This document shows, piece by piece, positions 34,538 to 46,546 of a DNA stretch of 64,000 nucleotides. Position 1 is the first letter of the stretch. Each line of letters starts with the position of its first letter. The stretch spans positions 20,422,430 to 20,486,429 of the forward strand of contig NC_058158.1 in assembly GCF_020080835.1 (NCBI RefSeq), given 5' to 3'. Source of the DNA: Cotesia glomerata. Its lineage: Eukaryota; Arthropoda; Insecta; Hymenoptera; Braconidae. A model generated the notes under the pieces. It had not been told where the DNA came from. It did not search any database and saw only the letters and a list, made by a program, of their open reading frames with translations. The translations under genes were made by a program, and so were the position numbers.

Positions 34538-35510
34538 TCAGTAGCCCCGGCAGCACTCTCTTTCCCCCCTCCGGATTTGGATTGGGCCTCGTAAAAGCGA
34601 GCCCCTACCCAATCCGAAGTGGGGAGTGATAATTACACCCCGAGGTGTCGCCAGTGACTTCTGGTCCACCCCCAGAACTAGGTGAACGGTCTTGCCGACC
34701 GTTCGTCTGTCCCAGATTCTCCACAATTCAGTGTTGAGTCCAGGGTTTTGGCGAGCGAGTCTTCTCATAATGACTCCGCTCTCTTCGTTGGTTCCCAGGA
34801 CCGCCGTCAGCTTCCTGAGCCGAGGAAGAGCCTCCCTCTCCAACACTTGGAGGGCAGAGACCCTCCCTAGCCCTGAGAGCTGGGACTGTCCTTAGGACCC
34901 ACTTTTTGGAGTCTTCGTCGGTGCAAGTCACCCACAGCACTCCCTGTTCCCACCGGCATCCCTCGAAGCACGGGACTGCTTGTCCTGTTGGGACAGCATC
35001 CAGCGCTCCAACGAGTGCCTGCGTTACCAGGTCGCTGGTCTCTTGGCTCAGTAGCACCTCAGGGTAGCCAGAAGGTGTTATTGCCACCTTCCTGCTCGCC
35101 CGTACGGCGTCACTGAAGCCGCTCGACCTGTGGGCTATTTTGCCCTTTTTGGCCAAACTCTTAGCCTCTGGTGGAGTGTTCACCTCGGGTCTAGGCCTTT
35201 TATTGCTTTTTCCCTTGGGGTCCTCCTCCACTTTGGCCACGGAGATGGTGGGAGGAAGTAGTCCACAGTTTTGCTCAGAGCCTGGGTCCCTAGGGCCAGT
35301 TTGGCTCTTCGGGCCCGTCGCTTTGCATCACCACTGCGGTTCCTCTTCCTTCCATCATCTTTGGAGGAGTCTTCATCATCTTTGAAGTCACTGTGCCCGG
35401 CATTTGTCGAGCCCTGTGCCTCCCTTCATGATATCTTTGGAGGAGTCACTGTGCCCGGCATTTGCTGAGCCCTGTGCCTCCTCCACGATGTCCATTTTCA
35501 TGGAAGGACT
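34538..35510 (-). pseudogene. LINE ORF1 (gag-like)
   Basis: Begins about 35505 (MDIVEEAQGSANAGHSD) with acidic and basic low-complexity sequence, shifts frame near 35420 and again near 35240, then reads VAITPSGYPEVLLSQETSDL and EQGVLWVTCTDEDSKKWV. A further shift at ~34846 leads to GLNTELWRIWDRRTVGKTV. This last pair of blocks resembles the DUF4780/RRM-like nucleic-acid-binding domain of LOA-type gag proteins. Between 34538 and 34094 the frames are disrupted. Likely RNA-binding in the particle. Confidence 0.6.
35353..35500. repeat. Short tandem duplication in LINE ORF1
   Basis: ATCTTTGGAGGAGTC and GTGCCCGGCATTTG each occur twice, with the rest of the ~65-75-bp unit partly matching. Confidence 0.7.
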
Positions 35511-35965
35511 GGGGTTCTCCGCAGAGTCCCCAGTCCGTTGGGGTTTATTGTGTTGTCCATTTTTGGTCCCACGAGTCTCCAGGAACTAAAGGTCACCGCT
35601 AACAGAGCCTGGCATGCCAGCGGAAGGCGCATAAATACAATGGGGTTGCGCCTGTTGCCCCAAGGGCATCGTTTGCGGCACTATAACCCTAGTACCATAC
35701 AGCCATCGGCACGATGGCTCCCACCTTAGCTTAGGGGAGTTGGTCCGCGGCAGGGTCGAGGTCGCCCAAAGCCAGGTTTTACACTGGTTGTGCTTCCTTC
35801 GGCCTCTGCTGGCCGGGATCTGATTAGAGATCCCTGTCCTCTGTTGTAAGGGGTCCAGGTTTCTCCAAACAAGCCCACAGCCCCCCTATCCGCCACCCGG
35901 GGACGCGCCCGGTCGGCACTCAACCATGATATCCGCACCCGTCTATAGGGTTAGGATATCCCGAG

Positions 35966-36065
35966 NNNNNNNNNNNNNNNNNNNNNNNNNNNNNNNNNNN
36001 NNNNNNNNNNNNNNNNNNNNNNNNNNNNNNNNNNNNNNNNNNNNNNNNNNNNNNNNNNNNNNNNN
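35966..36065. other. Assembly gap (100 N)
   Basis: Exactly 100 N, the usual placeholder for a gap of unknown length. Left side is GC-rich LINE, right side is AT-rich unrelated DNA, so linkage across it should not be assumed exact. Confidence 0.98.
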
Positions 36066-37559
36066 TTATATTGATAAAAACAATAGATACAATAAAAATA
36101 ATTGTTAGAAACAATAAAAATAAATAATAACAGTAATACTAATAATAATAATTCTAAAAATAATAAGTGTTATTATTATGATTATTCATGAAGTCCCAAT
36201 TATGTTTTTATAAATTTTAATTCTTCCGCGATTTTCAAAGTAATAATAATGATTTATGTTATATTGGTGATAATGGTACTGATATTAAAAGAAATACTTT
36301 CGTAACTATTATAAAATTTCGAATTTCTCCGGTTTTTATACGAAATAATAAATAAAAATTCAAGTTTTACATGTTTTGAATTTTTTTTTAGAAAATTTTT
36401 TCAAGAAACTTAAGGCAGTTATAAATCCGATTCCATACACTTTTGGACTGTAAGTATAATTGAATACGCTAATATTTCCAGATAGGTGTTGCTAGTTTTA
36501 AATTTTAAAATGCGGGGCAGTGAGGCAGTGTATTTTAAACGTTTTGTAAAATTTATGTAAGTGATAGCAAGCTGCGCTGCCTGGTGAGTGTAAACGCAAG
36601 CTGTTAATGTTGCTTTTCGTTAGAGTGTTCCATCTTATTTAGGATTTCTATACATTCTCATTTTTATATAATCTATGAACCTGCTCTTTTCTCATCAGAA
36701 AAAAGTCAGGATCTAAAATTCTGCGGCGCTATAGTATGTGCTGATTAATTTTTTAAAAATTAGCTAGTGTAATAAATATAAAAAATAAACACTGCTCAAT
36801 AACAGGATTACAAGTTATAATCTACTAAAATAAAATGTCATTTGGCAACGAAGATTTAAAATTAAAAAAAAAAAATCTGTAACCCTAAATAAGTGTTATG
36901 ACTACAGTATATAATTCGGCAGTCTGTCGCCCCGTTCAGACGTTGTGAACGGGACTTGGCGTCAAATTCTGCCGAATTTGTGGATATTACTTATTTTCAC
37001 CCATTATTGGTTCTCTCCACAATTATAATACGTTGGATACGTTCAAATTACGTTTTTAACGTTCATCACGTTCAAATGAAGATTTTAACGTTCAATCCGT
37101 TTATCCTACGTTTTCAACGTCCAATACGCTCAATCTACGATTTGAACGTTCAATACGTTGAATCTACGATTTAAATTTTGACTCGGGATACGTGTGTGAA
37201 AAAGGTGACAAGTTCATATTGGTTTTTAATTTATGCCAGCGTAAAATAATGAATAGAGTCAGGAGTCCCTCATGGTTTTGGAAATGCCGCAAAGATTCGA
37301 TATTCGATATAAATGCTGTATGTTTACCGTAATACTTCAGTTATTTTAGCCAGTTTTTTTGCCGAATTATGACGAAAAAATTACGAAATCAATTTAGAAT
37401 ATTTACGGCAAACAATAGAAAAATTACGGTATATTAACAGCATTCAAACCATTAATGTACCGCATATTTACTGTATATTTGCGGCACGAATGCAGCAAAG
37501 AACCGGAAAAAAAGATCCCTATTTTCTATTACCGACAAAATACCGAAATTATGCTGCTT
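36066..37559. other. AT-rich spacer with ACGTT-rich degenerate repeats
   Basis: 36480-36980 is diverged from, but related to, 57560-57900. 37030-37175 has a run of degenerate ~35-bp units built on ACGTTCAATACG. 37320-37560 has inverted pieces around TACGGCA and TGCCGTA. No gene seen. Confidence 0.45.
36914..36977. repeat. Two-armed hairpin, conserved at 57835
   Basis: ATTCGGCA (36914) pairs with TGCCGAAT (36970), and inside it CCCGTTCA (36931) pairs with TGAACGGG (36946). The flank between the stems also nearly pairs. Confidence 0.55.
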
Positions 37560-37985
37560 TGCCGGGAAAAATGATCAGGACTGATCAGACCTATTCATAT
37601 CTGAAATTAGACCTGTCCATGTCTGTTCATGTCTGAACCGTTAAATACGCTCAGACCTGATCAGACCTGATCAAGCCTGTTCATGCCTGCTCATGTCTGT
37701 TCATGCCTGTTCATGTCTGAAGCATTAAATACGCTCAGACCTGATCAGATATGATCAAGCCTGTCCATGCCTGTTCATTCCTGTTCACGTCTGAAGCATT
37801 AAATACGCTCAGACCTTATCAGACCTGATCAAGCCTGTTCATGCCTGCTCATGTCTGTTCATGTCTGAAGCATTAAATACGCTCAGACCTGATCAGATCT
37901 AATCAAGCCTGTTCATGCCTGGAGCGTTAAATACGCTTAGACCTGTCCATGTCTGATCATGTCTGTTCTAGCCTAATAGAAAAGG
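37560..37985. repeat. Hierarchical tandem repeat, 10-bp subunit, ~74-bp unit
   Basis: Built on CCTGTTCATG-like decamers. The anchor TTAAATACGCTCAGAC recurs at 37641, 37725, 37799, 37873 and (as TTAAATACGCTTAGAC) 37927, giving spacings of 84, 74, 74 and 54. Confidence 0.85.
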
Positions 37986-38629
37986 ATTAAAACTCCATAT
38001 ATCAGCTGACAAGAACTGTTCATGCATGATTTGCCCTCTTAAATGATATTTTAAGTTTGGAAGAAAAATTTGATCAAACTATAGACTGCAGTTCTATTTT
38101 TAAAATTAATTTGTTCCGTATGACGTATCAGTTTCTATCCCCTTATAAATTTTAAATCTACAACTTTCATAAAAAATTTCGGCTTATTAAGCATAAACTT
38201 TTTAATTTTCCATGCCAAAACGATGATTTTTAACGATGAATTTTGACGCAATGACATAAAATTTTTTACGATGTTCCATTGAATACGCGAAAAATAAGAT
38301 TATTTAGTAAAAGTTTGAGTTTGATAGCGTTAAAATACCAAAATATATCAGTTGATATCGCTAAGTCCTTTCAAGGTGTTTGTTATTATCTTAAGCTATG
38401 CCTTGGTCCATTGCAGTAGTGTCGAAGGCTGTTAAATTATAGAACACACAAATAAATCTTCATTTCCTATACGTTTTATTTAAAAAAAAAACTTCAATTT
38501 TTGAAGAAAACAATAAAATTATAATTATGGAATAAACCTTAAAAAAATTTTTTTTTTACTTTACATAGAACCATATGTTAATGGAGCGAAAAAAATACAT
38601 AGCAGTCCCAAATAAATCACTCTAATATA
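37986..38629. other. AT-rich spacer
   Basis: No gene or repeat recognised. Confidence 0.4.
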
Positions 38630-38821
38630 CACAATAAAAAATTTTGCGTAATTGCGTCAAAAATCTTTAGTGTTAAAAATTTTTGTGTTAAATATTCAAC
38701 ACTTTTATGTGTAAATTTAACATTTATTCTGTTAAATCAACACAAAAAAGTGTTAAATATTTAACATAAAAATTTTTAACACAAAATTTTTTTACGCTAT
38801 GACGCGAAATTTTTTACTGTG
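38630..38821. mobile_element. 192-bp palindromic MITE, TA target site, copy 1
   Basis: Ends CACAATAAAAAATTTTGCG and CGCGAAATTTTTTACTGTG, flanked by TA on each side. Internal GTGTTAAATATT and AACACAAAATTTT make it palindromic throughout. Same length and order as 54298-54489. TA duplication suits a Tc1/mariner-type parent. Confidence 0.75.
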
Positions 38822-38929
38822 TATAATTAATTATTAATAATTAATACTACTATTAATTAATAGTAGTAATTACTACTCTTATTAAATAGCTTAAAAAATT
38901 TTTAACTTTCTGCTAAGAAAATTGAGTAT

Positions 38930-39014
38930 TTTGAAAATCGAGTTTTCATCAGATCTCGACGTTTTGAGGTCCTAGGAAGCTTCCCTGACTATTCTTGGAT
39001 GGTGTACGTGCGGC

Positions 39015-39061
<47 letters not shown>

Positions 39062-39675
39062 ATGTATGTAAACCTCTTATAACTTTTGAACGGCGTTACC
39101 GATTTGATCGTGGTTGGTGCTATTCGAAAAGGCTTAGCCAAACTTAGATTTGTAATATACTTTGGAACGATTCGGACCTGTAGATTTTGAAAAATCGCAA
39201 CAAAACTACAAAAAAAAATTTTTTCAAAAGTGGTTTTTGTGGAATAACTTTTAAACGGCTTTACCGATCGATTCCAAAAACTAATTAGCTCTTAACATCA
39301 AAAAACCACGTCGATCGCCGCCAGTCCGGTCGAAATCGGTTGATTCGTTCGTGAATTATCGTTGACGAAAGCGAACCGAAAAAAGTGTTCATTCGGAATT
39401 ACTTCGAAGTTTTCCTATCTATCAATATAAACTCAAAAATGTTTCATAAAGCTTAAAAAACTGCGTTGAATGCCACCAACCGCGTGAAAATCAGTTCATT
39501 CATTCAAAAGTTATTGCGATTTGAAAATTCAAAAAATATTGTTTTATTAAAGTTTTATCAAACTTTTGAGCTCGAAGAGCTCTAGAAACGTCATTAGTGC
39601 AATTTCAAGCGTTTAGGTATAGAATTGGCGGGAAATTGCAGGGATGACCTTCAGGGTCAACCGTTTTCCTAATTT
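38930..39675. repeat. (AC)n-core dispersed repeat, inverted copy
   Basis: Runs from GAAAATCGAGTTTTCATCAG through a (GT)n core (39018-39060), AACTTTTGAACGGCG, GAAATCGGTTGATTCGTTCG and ends with AAATTGCAGGGATGACC and GGTCAACCGTTTTCCTAA. Reverse complement of the 28.1-kb copy without its extra modules. Confidence 0.75.
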
Positions 39676-40409
39676 TTTTGATAATTTTATAATAGGGAAA
39701 CCATTCAGTTGCGTGTGCAACGATTTAAACATCTGCAGAGTAATCAGAGAAAGATGCAATAAAAAGATAGACTATTGTCAGGAGATAGAAAAGTTTGGAG
39801 CCTTTCTCAGGTCATTAAGTATTATATTTAAAAAGTACCTTGACAAAAAAGATTATTTTTAAATAACAGGTAATACTATAGTAACCTAGATTTGACAAAG
39901 ATTAAAATTTTCCTCGGGACATAATATAATGATGAAGTAAGTGAGGAGGATTTTAGTATATTGAGTTATAGAGTCGAATTTCAAAATAAAAAAAAAATGT
40001 AAATTATCTCGGTCCGATCTAATATTATAAGTAAGTGCTTATCGCGACACTAAAAATGATATTTACAAGTATAGGCTACTGATTTTTTAGCATCGCAGAA
40101 AACTAGTATTATTTTTTTCGCTTATAAAAATCTCAATATATAATCGAGTCCTGAAAACTGCCATGTCCTGAAAACCACCAGGTTCCTGAAAATGCCATGT
40201 CCCGAAATCAACCAAATGAATCAAATGTCCCAACAGACTAGAGGGTCCTCAAAACTGTCGTATAGAGAAAGTCCTGATATCTGCTATTTTTTGATAAAAT
40301 CCGCTAAATTATGAAAAAAAAAACGAAAAAAAAACCATACGTTATTTTTTTTGTTGTTTTTGGAGTCGCAAGAGCATGAAACAAAAAATGGTCCTGATAA
40401 GTACCGCAA

Positions 40410-40496
<87 letters not shown>

Positions 40497-41136
40497 GAAA
40501 TTCAACATATCGCGTGCCTTAAAGTGAAAGAGCATATAGTTGAGAGTTAATAGGGATTTGTGCTGAAAGGGTGTATGTCTTAAGAAAAGTACTACGTAAT
40601 GGTAAAAAAAAGGCGCTTGAAAAAAAAATTGATTTGATACCAAATGTTGAATAATAATTTCATAAGATAAGTCATACTGAAATAACAGCTTCATATATAA
40701 AATTTGATGTAAACAAATAAAAAATAAATAAATTAAAAACAAATTACGTAAAAATTAAGAAATCAATTTAAAGTAAAAATTATGCAATTAATTAAATTAT
40801 TATTTTTTGAATATATTTTCTTTTTTAACTTTGAAAAATTGTATAGTTGAGGTTTTACACCACTACTACCGCAAAAAAAATTTTTTTAACATTTTTAAAC
40901 CTAAAATATGTTCTTTGTGAACTGGCCAAAAAAAAAATTATACGCCCTTTCACCTTTAGATTACCAAAATTTTAAAGTATTAAAAATAAAAGGAAGTATA
41001 AAATTAAAGACATACGTTCTATTACCTTTGCAATTATTTTTTTTTTAAACGTGGAATGTGTCTACTACTCGATTGGCAATAAAAAAAAAAAAATAGAGAC
41101 TTAAAATATTAACTATTAATTGTTTATGTTAAACAG
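39676..41136. other. Spacer with (AT)n and a degenerate TCCTGAAAA repeat
   Basis: 40145-40260 repeats variants of GTCCTGAAAACTGCCATG. 40413-40494 is (AT)n. Otherwise AT-rich, no gene. Confidence 0.5.
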
Positions 41137-41288
41137 GGAATGATGAAGTAACATTTCTTGTGGATAAAATGGGAGACATTGAAAAAATTGACAAAGCACC
41201 TAAACCATTAAGCTGGTTTCTAAACGGTACTAAGAGAATATATATGAAAAACATAGACAATCCAAGCAAACGTACAAAATATCAGTAG
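41137..41288 (+). CDS. Candidate orphan terminal exon, unknown family
   Basis: After an acceptor (TTTATGTTAAACAG) 50 codons stay open to TAG 41286-41288: NDEVTFLVDKMGDIEKIDKA, then PLSWFLNGTKRIYMKN. Composition is protein-like in an otherwise A/T-run area. No upstream exon could be matched. It may belong to a gene whose other exons are far upstream, or be a fragment. Confidence 0.3.
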
Positions 41289-41519
41289 TTCACAAAAAAT
41301 ATAATTATCATTTTTTTTTCTTTTTGTTATTTAAAATATAAATTAAATTTAAAATTAAATGTTAGTAATAATATATTAAATATTATGAAATTTAATATTT
41401 CATAATAATATTATTCTATTACTCTAATTAATAAATGAATGAATTATGTTATTATTATATATAATTAATAAATAAGTAAATTATTAATATTTATAATTAA
41501 AATTCGCTTTATGTGAAAT

Positions 41520-42324
41520 CTACTTCCATTTCTGCTGCCGAATGGCCTTTTTTTTTTCTTCTATTTGATTGAAGGGGATTCACATTATTAATAACTGATT
41601 CACTTGAACTTTGTAATTCAACGTTAGGAATTAATTGAGGTAGTAAAACTTCCGCTAATATATTTTCTTGAGTTTGAGGCACTAAAAATGATACATTTTT
41701 ATCACTTTGTTTATCATAATTATCACTATTTAAATTTAAACACGATGAAGCAACGTTAGGAATTAATTTATGCGATTAAAAACTCATTGACACATTTTCT
41801 TGAGTTTGAGGCACCGAAAATGACACATTTTCTCCATTTTGTTTTACACTACCCCAACTTATATAGATATTAGCTGTAATTTTTGATGCAAGCACCGAAA
41901 GATAAACATCGTAGTGACCATTATGATCATGCCCCGTAAAACAAAACCTTTTTACACCTCGAATTGCTTCACTAACGGAAGCTACAATGCAATCACCTTG
42001 ATACACTTCAAACCGATATGGAAATATCTCTGCGGCTGCCATAATTTTTACAAATAGATCCATATGTGTTTCGTTTAGACATTTCGGTAAAGTATAAACC
42101 TACTAAATCATAATCTCGCCAGATGACATAACAGTATAAGATTCAAATGTATCCCAGTTGTTAATGACATAAGAAACAATAATATTTCTCATTTTATTAG
42201 CTATTAATACATTACCGTAAACCAGTAAAGATAAAGAAGAAAATAAACATGCTCTATCACCATTAATTTTTATAACATTAAAAGGAGTAAGTATTCCATC
42301 TATCAAAATATATTCTACATCCAT
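41520..42324 (-). pseudogene. OTU-like protein gene, two adjacent stops
   Basis: From ATG 42324 the frame reads KINGDRACLFSSLSLLVYGN, an OTU entry motif with D-R-A-C where D-G-x-C is usual, then VINNWDTFESYTVMSSGEIM. Two consecutive TAG codons (42103-42105 and 42100-42102) follow. The same frame continues with MAAAEIFPYRFEVYQGD and RFCFTGHDHNGHYDVYL, the family's C-terminal His motif, to a TAA at 41776. Past that stop, still in frame, come two imperfect repeats (VSFLVPQTQEN, LIPNV) and a basic tail RRKKKKRPFGSRNGSRFH ending near 41520. The group resembles OTU proteins seen in arthropod repeats. Not the same subtype as the OTU pair at 3.8-5.3 kb. Confidence 0.6.
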
Positions 42325-43109
42325 TATGATGAATATATATTAAATAATTTTTTAAATTGTGCTTTAAATATTTATCGATAATAAAATACTATGTTTATTT
42401 CAAAATATACTTTAAAAAAAATTAAATTTACTGAACTGTAAATTAACAAAAGTTCGTAATTAAAAACTATTATCACATTAAATATAAAATGTAAATTTTA
42501 ATGTCAATTGATAAAATCAGAATTAGTAAAGTGATGAAAAAATTTTTATAAATTTAAATAAACACTCACCAACTGGAAACTTTAGAAAAATTTTCATGAA
42601 GACTTACTTGAATTCAAAACAATAAAGAAAATATAATTGACATATACTCAATTGAAGTAACCATAATAAAGAATGGATATATTAATAATTTAAATTAGCG
42701 TCGAATATGTATAAATACCAAAATTTTTGAAACTATTAAAATTTTTCTTTGTAAATATCGTGACAGCAATTTATTTTTGACATTTATTCATTTATTCTCT
42801 CAAGCATATCATGATATAATTCATTTATCTAAAGCCAACTTCAATATCATGATAATTATAATTTATTTTCGATTACTATTAATTATTAGTAATCGCAAAT
42901 GAATAAGTTACAATAAATTGCGTCAAATACCATTTTATGATTATTAATAATCTCAGATTCATTAACTTATAGAAAGTGTGTTTGAAATAAATAAAATTGA
43001 ATAATTATTATTATTTGATATACTCTTTCCGATCTCTGATAGTTTTATTATGGTTTTATGTTCAAGTCTTCAATTCAAAGTTAATCGCGTACTTCACACA
43101 ACATTTTTA
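42325..43109. other. AT-rich spacer
   Basis: Upstream of the OTU-like gene. No promoter element identified, no other gene. Confidence 0.4.
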
Positions 43110-43965
<856 letters not shown>

Positions 43966-44121
43966 AATATTACTTTTTTAAACCATTTTAGAATCTTACA
44001 ATTATGGGTTAATTTTGACCTATAACTTTCAGATGAAAAATGATTAACTACCCAATAGTTCAGACTGAATCAACCTGGTAGAAAATTTGAAATCAAAATA
44101 TATTTTCCTAACATTATATAG

Positions 44122-45180
44122 AATAATACTGTAGATGATTTATAGAATATTAGTATTTAATAACTTTCTACTTTTATTATAATGATTCCTCTGAATTTAA
44201 TTGACAACTGAATTTGTTATGACAATTTATTTATTTTGACAGTTATTATAGCAACGGTTACCATGGTAATGGTAACCATAGTAACGGTAACCATAGTAAC
44301 GGTAACCATGGTAATGGTAACCATGGTAACGGTAACCATGGAAACGGTAACCATGGCAACAGTAACCATGGCAACGGTAACCATGCCAACGATAACCATG
44401 GCAACGATAACCATGAATCGGTCTAATAGTTTCGGAGATCTGGTGATGAGTCAGTGGTATTTCGCTTATATGTATATAGATAATACTGTAGATGATTTAT
44501 AGAATATTAGTAATTTGATAACTTTCTTCTTTTATTATAATGATTTCTCTGAATTTAATTGACAACTGAATTTGTTATTACAATTTATTTATTTTGACAG
44601 TTATTATAGCAACGGTTACCATGGTAATGGTTACCATAGTAACGGTAACCATAGTAACGGTAACCATGGTAACGGTAACCATGGTACCGGTAACCATGGT
44701 AACGTTAACCATGGTAACGGTAACCATGGTAACGGTAACCATGGTAACGGTAACCATGGTAACGGTAACCATGGTAACGGTAACCATGGTAACGGTAACC
44801 ATGGTAACAGTAACCATGGCAACGGTAACCGTGGCAACGGTTGTGGGGGAGGATACAGTGGGGTTGAGTTCTATAATTGATAGTTGCCACTGATGGTTTC
44901 TTAGATTGGAGAATCAAAATGATATTTTTCCCCCAAAAAAAAGAGAGCGAGATAGGGAAGGAGGAAGAAGGCACGGGAGGGGAGGGGAAGAATGAGAGGG
45001 AGGGGAGGGGGTAGCATACGTGATGGTTGACGAAAAATCGATTTTGGCTAGGAATTGCGCAAAATTCCTTTTTATCTCTCGTCTACGGTGAAAAAGGAGT
45101 ACCGATGCCAAATTTCAAATGAATCGGTCCAATAGTTTTAGAGATCTGGTGATGAGTCAGTGGTATTTCGCTTATATGTA
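44122..45180. repeat. Duplicated block with 15-bp minisatellites
   Basis: Array 1 (44247-44416) and array 2 (44605-44850) consist of 15-bp units GGTAACCATGGTAAC. Each is preceded by the same ~125-bp leader (AATACTGTAGATGATTTATA) and followed by CGGTCTAATAGTTTCGGAG or its close variant (44415, 45123) and TTTCGCTTATATGTA. So a ~355-bp block was duplicated, then the second copy gained ~270 bp at 44851-45118. Because 15 is a multiple of three, all frames stay open and give spurious proteins (NHGNG, MVTVT). Confidence 0.85.
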
Positions 45181-45309
45181 ATTTTGTTTAAATATATAAC
45201 GTGGATTTGCCTGACCCAGGGATTTACCAAGCCAGGCTCACCGTTTATATTGGAAATTTTTGGCTTACTAATAAAGAGAATTATTATTAAAAAAAAAAAG
45301 GGCGCCAGA

Positions 45310-46546
45310 AGAATGATCTCCAATTAATTACTACTGCGACTTCGGCTAGCTCTTACCTCTTCCTCAGGGTGGCGGGCCATGCTGAAATACTCGTCGTTAA
45401 AAAATCGGACAGCAAATTAAATGAAAATTCTTAAAATTACTCGAAATAAATTTAGAAGAATTTAACAGAAAAAAATAACAATTTATTTAACAAATATACG
45501 TCGGAGGTCGATATTAACTTTCAACAAAATTATTAAAACGTCGTAACTTAACGTTTCTCTTAATTTTAAACCAAATTTAACAGGTCGTCACATCAATTTT
45601 ACTTCTCACACTCGCATTCATACATCGGCAATCACACTATGTAATAACAGCATTACAAAAAAAAAATAATTGTAAAGCGTTAAATCATCGCGTATTATTT
45701 TGTTAATCAAAATATTTTACAAAATTACAACGTGGACTCGAAACGCTGGATTCAACACTGAACAAGAACGTCGGCTTACCAAGCAATTGAGCGTCTTCCT
45801 CATCGCAGCAGCTCGGAAAAGCTTCATGCGGTCGACTCGATAAATAAATTATTTAGAAAAAAATAAATACTTCAATACAATTCAATACAATTAATTAATT
45901 AATTTCAAGTGAACAAAATCGCGACAATACTTCGAAATTAACTTTAGGTTGCGGAGCGCGCAAAAGCGCGTCCGAATCCGTGAACAGTCCAGCCTCGAAT
46001 CCCCCTCCTCATAGAAAAGTACCTAGAGAAGTACCCGCTTCTTCCTTCGTTGAAGTTGGTGGCACTAGTCTTCATTTCCATTGGAATTGATACTAATCGA
46101 TAGTTGATTTAGGTCCGTATAACAGTCAATGGGCCTTCACGTCAGTTTGAGTCACCTCTGCTCCAGCAGTACTGACTAGCCAACTGTCATCGATGGTGAT
46201 CGTCATAGTGGAAAAATGCAGCAATGCAGCGTCGAGTTGTCTTCAGACCTCTCGAGTGTTTACGCTGCTCGGTGTCTCGCTCGCTTCGGTACTCATTTCT
46301 TGTCGTCGTATCGCTATCCTTGTCGCTCCACTTTGTAGTCTCGTACAATTTGTGACTCGTGCTATCTTCGTTACTCGTACAGCGTTATGTATTTTGACAA
46401 AATAAATTCATACAAATTAGTAAAATCTTCATTCATTCACACATAACATTCACGACGTTGGTTTCGAGCCTGGAAAGTAAATATACCACAAGTATTGGGC
46501 GTCGAAAAAAAATCTACCATGTTACAGTATATAGATAAAAACAAAT
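45310..46546. other. GC-richer unassigned block, possibly LTR-derived
   Basis: Richer in GC than neighbours, with AATAAA at 46401 and an ACATAACA end at 46448 that read like an LTR 3' end. On the minus strand it would start TGTTATGTGTGAATG and meet TGGCGCC (a typical primer-binding start) near 45311. No target duplication found, no coding region. It lies where the missing N-terminus of the Helitron protein should be. Confidence 0.25.

Larger units (their letters stand above)
30225..35965 (-). mobile_element. LOA/I-group LINE, near full length, frameshifted
   Basis: A ~5.7-kb block far richer in GC than its surroundings. Minus-strand order is gag-like ORF1, apurinic endonuclease, reverse transcriptase, RNase H and a CCHC-like knuckle, then a short 3' UTR ending near 30225. 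RNase H after RT places it in the I/LOA group and not in Jockey or R2. Several single-base frameshifts break both ORFs. Its 5' end meets the assembly gap, so the true start and any target duplication are unknown. Confidence 0.85.

Noticed and set aside
30696..35729. Many plus-strand open frames in the LINE
   Set aside because: Antisense shadows of the GC-rich minus-strand LINE ORFs.
35920..36114. Open frames crossing the N run
   Set aside because: Produced by translating N. No real sequence.
44217..44893. Several open frames coding NHGNG, MVTVT or PWLPL repeats
   Set aside because: They are all readings of the 15-bp minisatellite in different frames and strands. No splice or start context.
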